From positions 1,209,080-1,242,878 of the forward strand of contig NC_018256.1 in NCBI RefSeq assembly GCF_000227135.1: a stretch of DNA of 33,799 nucleotides. The letters are read 5' to 3'. The stretch is from Leishmania donovani. Its lineage: Eukaryota; Euglenozoa; Kinetoplastea; Trypanosomatida; Trypanosomatidae. The notes under the pieces are model-generated. The model did not search any database. It was not told the origin of the DNA and saw only the letters and a program-made list of their open reading frames with translations. Within the stretch, counting starts at the first letter, position 1; each line of letters begins with the position of its first letter. The translations under genes and the position numbers were made by a program. Shown here one piece after another: positions 28,312 through 33,799 of this stretch.

Positions 28312-30426
28312 ATGGAGCGCGTTGCTGATGATGTGCAGCGTGCGCATCAAAGTTTACTCCCTACTGAAACGTACCGGATTAGTGGCAACAAAGGGCTCCA
28401 GCTTCTCGACGCATTGGCGTACGATCCACTGGCGCTGGCGCTGTGCTCTCTGTCCGGCAGAGCTTCCTTTGCCGTGGCTGCGGTGTCGCCTAGTGCGCGT
28501 CTGTATAGCGAGCTTCTCTTTGGCGCCATCGGCAACAGCAACCCGACGGTCGATCTCTCTGGGAACCGCGTTTTCCACACAGTCGAGTACGGGCGAGTAC
28601 CCTATGATTTGCGCCAGGTGCTTTACTTTTCCGGCTGGTGGCTAAAGAAGAGCGCTCTCCCCTTGAAGGCCAAGGGCGCCTCTGCCATGTACACGCTGCT
28701 TGCCGCCCCTGCGGACGTCTCGTCCAGGGTCGAAGCGGTCGAACTTGGCTTGAAGGAGTACTACGCCCTGAACCCGTACGCGCTGCAACCTGAGCGAGTC
28801 GATGCGCGAGTTACGGGCGAGATCGACAATGCACTCTGCACAGCTCTGGCGTCACCGACACTTCACTTGTGTTCCCTACACGTTGGCGGCTGCAGCAACA
28901 CCACTTTGCAGCTGATTTGGAAGCTTCCACAGCTGACGGACCTTTCCATCAATGGCATGCACGGAGCCCAGCTTTCCATGGACCGGCTGGCGTGTGCCTG
29001 TCGCTTGAAGAGCCTGTCGCTTGTCGGCGCACAATTTGAGCAGCTCGCCTTCTTCGAGGTCTGCCGAGCGCTCGTGGACGTGAATCTCGTGTACTGTCGT
29101 GACTTGCGCAGCCTCGGTCCACTGGCACGTGCCGCGCAACTGAGATACCTTACTGTTTCGAACAGCGACGTGGAGAATATTGACGGCCTTGACGAATGTG
29201 TGAGCCTGGAAAGCGTGAGATTCATCGAATGCGAACGACTCACAAGTCTCGCACCGCTTGCCGGGGCTCCGCGGCTGCGGACTCTCTCTGCCACGCGCTG
29301 CGCCTTGCGCGACATTCATGGACTGCATACGTGTCCGCATCTGGAAAGTGCAGATTTCAGCTGCTGTGCCGAGCTATTGAGCCTCGCGCCGCTGTCAGGT
29401 TCACCGCGGCTGAAAACGATCAACGCGGCGTGGAGCGGTGTGGAGGATATCCAGGGGCTGCACTTATGCCCACAACTCGAGACTGTCGACTTCACAGAGC
29501 TAAAGCAACTACGGAGCCTGACAGCGCTGAGCGGAGCTGTGCGGCTGAGGGTGATCAACGCGATGCTGAGCGGTACCGAAACCGTCGACGGCCTTAACCG
29601 GTGCCTACAGCTGGAGAGTGTGAACTTGACTGACTCACGCCGACTCACGAGTCTTGCACCGTTGGCCGGTGCTCCACGATTACGGATTCTCAACGCTCGC
29701 GGCTGCCCTGTAACCCTCATCGATGGGCTTGGCACTTGTCCGCAGCTCGAACATGTCAGCTTCCAATGCGCAAAGGGGCTGACGAGTCTCCTGCCGTTGG
29801 CCGGTGCGGCACAGCTGAGAGTTGTCGATGCGTCCTGGACCGGCTTGCAGAGCGTCGACGGGCTGGACCGGTGCTCGAGACTAGAGTGCGTTGACTTTAC
29901 CGGTTGTCGTGGGGTGGTGAGTCTTGCGCCACTGTCCGGGTCGCCACGGTTGCGCGTCATCAAGGCATCTGAAAGTGCCGTCAACAACGTTGATGGACTG
30001 AACACCTGCCCCCAGCTCGAGCGCCTCCACGTCAACCGTTGCACGCGGTTAGCCAGTCTCGCACCGTTGGCGGGCGCGCCGCGGCTGCACAGCATAAATG
30101 CCTGCTGGAGTGGACTGGAGAACGTGAGCGGACTTAACCGGTGTCCGCGTCTGGTGTTCCTTGATGTCAGCCACTGCCGCCAATTGCGAAGTCTCGCACC
30201 GCTCTCTGGCTCGCCGAGTTTACGCAGGATCGAAGCGAATCACAGCGCGCTGCAGCACTTGGATGACGTCGACATATCGGCCAAAGTTCATTTCGACTAT
30301 GTCTGGATAAGGCTCTCGCGTCGCGGACGAAATCCGGCAACGGCCTCTCATGACGATGCACCGACGATGGGTGGTGGGAGCAAGCCACACATGATCCCCA
30401 AAGGGCCGATCACTGGATGCGCATGA
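28312..30426 (+). CDS. LRR protein with nine regular 45-residue units
   Basis: This 704-residue protein has a non-repeat N-terminus (about 1-190) and irregular LRRs (about 190-264). It then has eight units of exactly 45 residues from 265 to 624, a ninth shorter unit to about 664, and a basic/polar tail. Each unit is two short LRRs (about 23+22), with the pattern LxSLAPLxGxPRLRxI then xxVDGLxxCPQLExVxF. Units vary mostly between AGAP and SGSP in the first half. There is no signal peptide, membrane segment or catalytic domain, so an intracellular binding or scaffold role is likely but unproven. Spacing resembles SDS22-like or cysteine-containing LRRs. The start is the first ATG after a fair acceptor. 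Apparent decayed relatives lie on both sides. Confidence 0.88.
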   Translation: MERVADDVQRAHQSLLPTETYRISGNKGLQLLDALAYDPLALALCSLSGRASFAVAAVSPSARLYSELLFGAIGNSNPTVDLSGNRVFHTVEYGRVPYDLRQVLYFSGWWLKKSALPLKAKGASAMYTLLAAPADVSSRVEAVELGLKEYYALNPYALQPERVDARVTGEIDNALCTALASPTLHLCSLHVGGCSNTTLQLIWKLPQLTDLSINGMHGAQLSMDRLACACRLKSLSLVGAQFEQLAFFEVCRALVDVNLVYCRDLRSLGPLARAAQLRYLTVSNSDVENIDGLDECVSLESVRFIECERLTSLAPLAGAPRLRTLSATRCALRDIHGLHTCPHLESADFSCCAELLSLAPLSGSPRLKTINAAWSGVEDIQGLHLCPQLETVDFTELKQLRSLTALSGAVRLRVINAMLSGTETVDGLNRCLQLESVNLTDSRRLTSLAPLAGAPRLRILNARGCPVTLIDGLGTCPQLEHVSFQCAKGLTSLLPLAGAAQLRVVDASWTGLQSVDGLDRCSRLECVDFTGCRGVVSLAPLSGSPRLRVIKASESAVNNVDGLNTCPQLERLHVNRCTRLASLAPLAGAPRLHSINACWSGLENVSGLNRCPRLVFLDVSHCRQLRSLAPLSGSPSLRRIEANHSALQHLDDVDISAKVHFDYVWIRLSRRGRNPATASHDDAPTMGGGSKPHMIPKGPITGCA
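29104..30300 (+). repeat. 135-bp tandem coding repeats
   Basis: Unit starts fall every 135 bp: 29104, 29239, 29374, 29509, 29644, 29779, 29914, 30049 and 30184. All units are in frame with no spacing change. The last is incomplete. The core coding for SLAPLxGxPRLR is the best conserved part. Confidence 0.9.
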
Positions 30427-31653
30427 ATGCCGGAGGATCGCGATTGATCAGTACGCGAATGCAACGTATTTTGTGGACGGTGATGTGGAGAGCCGCCGTT
30501 TGCCCAGAGTGGCGGACTGTGACACATGCCTTGCTCAGTGGTGGTTATTCTTAGCTTTTTTCGCGTGCATTTTTGTCTTTTACCTTCTCCCCGGTAACTG
30601 CGGGCGGATAGTGTCTTGCCGCGGCGTCTGCTTTACATGATTTCATGCCGCACGCGCGCGTTTTTCCCCCTTTTTCATCTCTTTTCCCTCTACGGGTTCT
30701 CACCCATGGCTCTAGCAAGGCGCACGGTTATCCGGGTACCTTGTTCTGCCCTGTTCTTGCTAAAAGTGTCAGTAGCACTCCCGCAAGGACACATATTCGT
30801 TTGCTTGTGCTGTGCTTTCGACGTGACCGGATACTCCTTTGTGAAACCCTGACGTGTGTTGCAGATGTGCACTGTGACTGGGAGCGAAAAAAAGCTGCCG
30901 CGCACAAGAGCGGCTGCTCGCACGTCTCACGTTCATCTTCACCTCGCCGTTGCCGTGCGGTATGCTGAGGACCCACCTAATTGTTGTTTGTGTGAGGTTT
31001 CAGCGCCAGTCTTCTGACATCTCAGCGAGGTTAATACCTCTGTTGTGTACTGCAGGGCTAGGTCTCCAAGAACAAGGCCCTCTTTCACCCCCCCCCCTCT
31101 TGCACATAAATTATTTTTCCGTAACCCCCTACCTTTATTGTATGCGTGTGCCTCGACGACCGCTTGTTGTCCCTTTACTCGGTCCCTAATGTTTGTACTG
31201 TCTCCTTGCTCCGTGTTTGTTTTGTTTGGTTGTTACCCTTTATCGGAATCGTCTCTTTCTATTTTTCTTGTTGTAGTTGACGTGCCGGCGTGTGCAGCGT
31301 TTCTGTTTCCTCGCTTGTTCAGAAGCAGGTAGAATCACAACACGCGACGAAGCAAATATCTGGCGGGATGCACCCCCAGCTATCAGGACGCGTGCGATAC
31401 TCGACAGTCGACGTCTCGTCAGCGTGGCGAAGCTGTCGTCGAGGGCCGAGTCCTAATCCTACCGCAGGCTGGAGTGCGCATGTGATGCCCGCGACACAAC
31501 GGTGACGGTGGTGAGGGTTTGCTAGGACCTCGCCTCCTGCTTTTCTTCTCCGGCAGCGGTGCGGAAGGTGGCCATCTCTTTTTCCGTCGGAATAGGAGGC
31601 GTCCCGACACGGCGGCGTCTTTGGAGCAACGCATGGACTCGTCACTCTGGAGA
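30427..31653. other. Spacer after the intact LRR gene
   Basis: T-rich 3' flank with a C-run at 31089-31097, then more balanced sequence from about 31330. No complete gene. The latter part may already belong to the downstream LRR relic. Confidence 0.45.
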
Positions 31654-32830
31654 TACTTGCAGGTTGCTGTTGTTTTGGAGTGCTGCAGCATCGTCGACAC
31701 AGTATCCCCACTGTGCGACGCATGCGCCGCAGCGACTTTAAAGGTGCTGCCTACTGCTGTTTTTTTTTACTAAGACCGTCAATGCGTCCCTTTTTAGCCG
31801 ACAAACTGGAGTGCTTCTTTGACCCCCTTCCCCAACACATGCGCAGACATGTGGGGCCCTTTCCGCCTCTGTGTACGGCCAACAAATGGATGTGCATCTC
31901 TACGCCAATGGATGGATGCTGCTTCCGTGTCTGCACCGCGCGTGGGTAACGGCAACGTAAGGGGCTGACCAGTCAACCCTTCGAGGGGATCTAGTGCGTG
32001 CGTCTGGTCCCCCCCCCAACCCCGTGCTCGATTGTAGGCACAGCAAGACACGCACGTTGTGCAGTGCACAACGTATGTTGTGGTGAGAAGTCGCTGAAAA
32101 TGCATTCGTTTATGCGCCGTCTTGTGCACGACTTTTGCCATTTTTTGCGTCTTTTTCCGTTCTTCTCAACGCCCGGGACCTGCCGCTTTCCCGAGCCCCC
32201 CTAACGCTCCCCTTCGTGCGGGTCAGTGTCGATTCCCTGTCCTATTGTGAGGGCTCACCGGATGCCGCGCTGCAGCAAGATTTCCCTCCTTTATTCCCTT
32301 TTCGCGCGCCACACCTCTCCAGAGTGAACAGAACCGGAAAAATGAAAGCTGGAGGATAGAATTTCGCGAACTTCACTATGTCTCTCTCTGAAGACCTCAG
32401 CCGCCCAACAAGAGGCGCCGCAGAGCCGCACTTTCTCCTGCGCAGAGGGCATGGCGGCTCTCTGGCGCACGTGTACTACTTTCTGAGAGTCGTACGTCTG
32501 CCACACCGTTTAGGTTCGGTGTTTCCAAGGGCGTATTTTTCGCTGACCCGTCTCTGCTTTCACATTGAAGCCTCTTAGAAGAGGTCGACTTCTCTCCGCC
32601 ATTCACGGCACACAGTGCCACGCTATCTGTGCCGTCAGGAGTCTTGTCTTGTCTCTGGCTGCGCAGGACCTCGGGCAGAGCAGGTAGAGGCTGATGATCT
32701 GCAGGCAACTGTGACGAATAAATCCCGTCAACGGACCGTGAGCACCTAGGCTCCGCCACTGATTGTGCCGCTGGAGAGGTTCGAGTCGAGAACCGTCAGG
32801 TCTGTCGACGGCTCTGCTTTTTATTGGATT
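31654..32830 (+). pseudogene. Decayed LRR paralogue downstream of the intact LRR gene
   Basis: Scattered pieces resemble units of the LRR protein at 28312. A frame at 31654-31749 reads YLQVAVVLECC, then VSPL, then ATLKVL, with the spacing of one LRR unit. Bases 31959-31974 match 29773-29788 of the intact gene at 15 of 16 positions and read KGLTS in both. LLEEVDFS (32572-32595) recalls LETVDFT. VRSVDGS near 32800 recalls QSVDGL. The pieces are in different frames with many stops between, so this is a relic rather than a gene. Each match alone is weak; the order and location beside the intact gene make the case. Limits are approximate. Confidence 0.35.
32054..32074. repeat. 9-bp perfect hairpin
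   Basis: ACGTTGTGC at 32054-32062 is the reverse complement of 32066-32074, with AGT between. It lies inside the region of the downstream relic; significance unknown. Confidence 0.6.
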
Positions 32831-33799
32831 CTTTCTGCACTCTTTTGCGAGTATACGGCGATCTGGTCGCGTTGAGCTATCTTCTCCCTCCAACTGAGGC
32901 CGCTATATCGATGATGACACGTACGCGCAAATGGCACATTTGTTCGTGCGCTGATAATACGTTCGCGGTGCCATGAGGGTTGCTGGCGCACGTGGGACCT
33001 CTCGGCGTCGCTGAGGTGGGTGATGAATCTCGGTGCGCGGGAATTCGCCCTCTGCGACGCGTCTAGAGGCGCATGCAATCATCATGTTGTAGGAGGAGCA
33101 CATGGCCGACATTGGGCAGTGTGTGAGTCGCCGACACGTTTGGGCCTTTTCACGATGTTGAGAGCTGACGAGCCTCGTGCGTGGTGGCACACGAGTCATC
33201 GTGGCCGAGCCTCGACGTGTGTGAGAGTCGTGCGCGCACAGAGAGGCCATCGATGCCGGCGGCTGCGCGCTGAGGATGCCCCTTCGATGAGCTATACGCC
33301 GTGCAACGTGCACGCTGCACCGTCCTTCTTCCACGCGGAGCGCGGCCCTATCGGGCAGACGCCTTCTCTAGGGGGGTGGATTTCGACGCTTTCGAGTCGC
33401 TGAAAGTACACCATTAGCAGCAGATCTGTGCAGCGTTTGTGCGCCAAGCGTTTCGTTTGCCGATTTCCCTTCGCGGGTGTGAGAGGTGGCTGTGGGTGGC
33501 ACGTGCTGAACCCGATCGTCTCCATTGCTGTTGCTGCTACCATCATTTAGCAAGTCCATGCGCAAAGTGCGTGCTGCGAGTGCTTGTGACCCTTGTCCCT
33601 GTGACAGAGTTGAGCATTATGGTAAGCATTACTGCACCACCGCGGTAGTTGCTCTCCATCTTGTGGCTGCTAGATTTATCCGTATTCGAAGCTCTTTGCG
33701 TTTCTGTAAGCAGGCTGCTCCGCTGTTGTATGAATAGGGTACGGGTACGTGTGCACGGGGGCCAGGGACAGGGTTTTTCTCTCCACTGATTCCTTGCAC
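32831..33799. other. Right end of the window, no gene seen
   Basis: The longest + frame (33020-33403) has a few LRR-like hints near its start (CDASRGA) but no clear structure. Nothing else is convincing. The region may include further decayed LRR sequence or the upstream flank of a gene outside the window. Confidence 0.4.

Noticed and set aside
31654..31749. Resemblance of LQVAVVLE to the HACD/PTPLA dehydratase motif
   Set aside because: The following conserved His and Gly are missing. Spacing fits an LRR unit better, next to an intact LRR gene.
32776..32790. GGTTCGAGTC, resembling a tRNA B box
   Set aside because: No A box at suitable distance upstream and no cloverleaf can be folded around it.

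Overview
The window looks like nuclear DNA of a trypanosomatid, most likely Leishmania or a close Leishmaniinae relative. Every convincing gene is intronless and on the + strand. The genes are well separated by long spacers rich in pyrimidine tracts, most are preceded by a polypyrimidine tract and an AG suited to trans-splicing, and the coding regions are GC-rich. A trypanosomatid-type purine nucleoside hydrolase and a UBP-like single-RRM protein support this. From memory, a nucleoside-hydrolase-like gene and RPS19 lie near each other on L. major chromosome 29; this needs a database check. The whole window is read as one stretch of a directional, polycistronically transcribed cluster.

Layout, left to right. 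1-1680: non-coding, opening with a 210-bp arm of an exact inverted repeat. 1740-2318: small polytopic membrane protein. 2319-5266: spacer with a GC-rich, possibly SIDER-like part. 5267-6268: inosine-adenosine-guanosine-type nucleoside hydrolase. 6269-9446: complex spacer with two 99-N assembly gaps, duplicated flanks, and the second inverted-repeat arm. 9447-11657: leucine-rich-repeat plus coiled-coil protein. 12410-13144: divergent PHO80-like cyclin. 14249-14881: UBP-type RRM protein followed by a 4.6-kb U-rich spacer. 19496-20437 and 20856-21233: two unrecognised proteins. 21743-22228: ribosomal protein S19. 22866-24023: START-like lipid-binding protein. 28312-30426: a second LRR protein built of nine 45-residue units. 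The spacers on both sides of this last gene carry what look like decayed relatives of it.

The genes do not form a functional operon. They cover purine salvage, translation, cell-cycle control, mRNA regulation and lipid binding, as expected for a trypanosomatid unit where control is mainly post-transcriptional. The most notable observations are the LRR gene flanked by two apparent relics, the exact inverted repeat bracketing the purine-salvage gene, ambiguous starts at the cyclin and START genes, and the very long U-rich region downstream of an RRM protein expected to bind U-rich RNA. All homology statements come from reading the sequence by eye; no searches were run.
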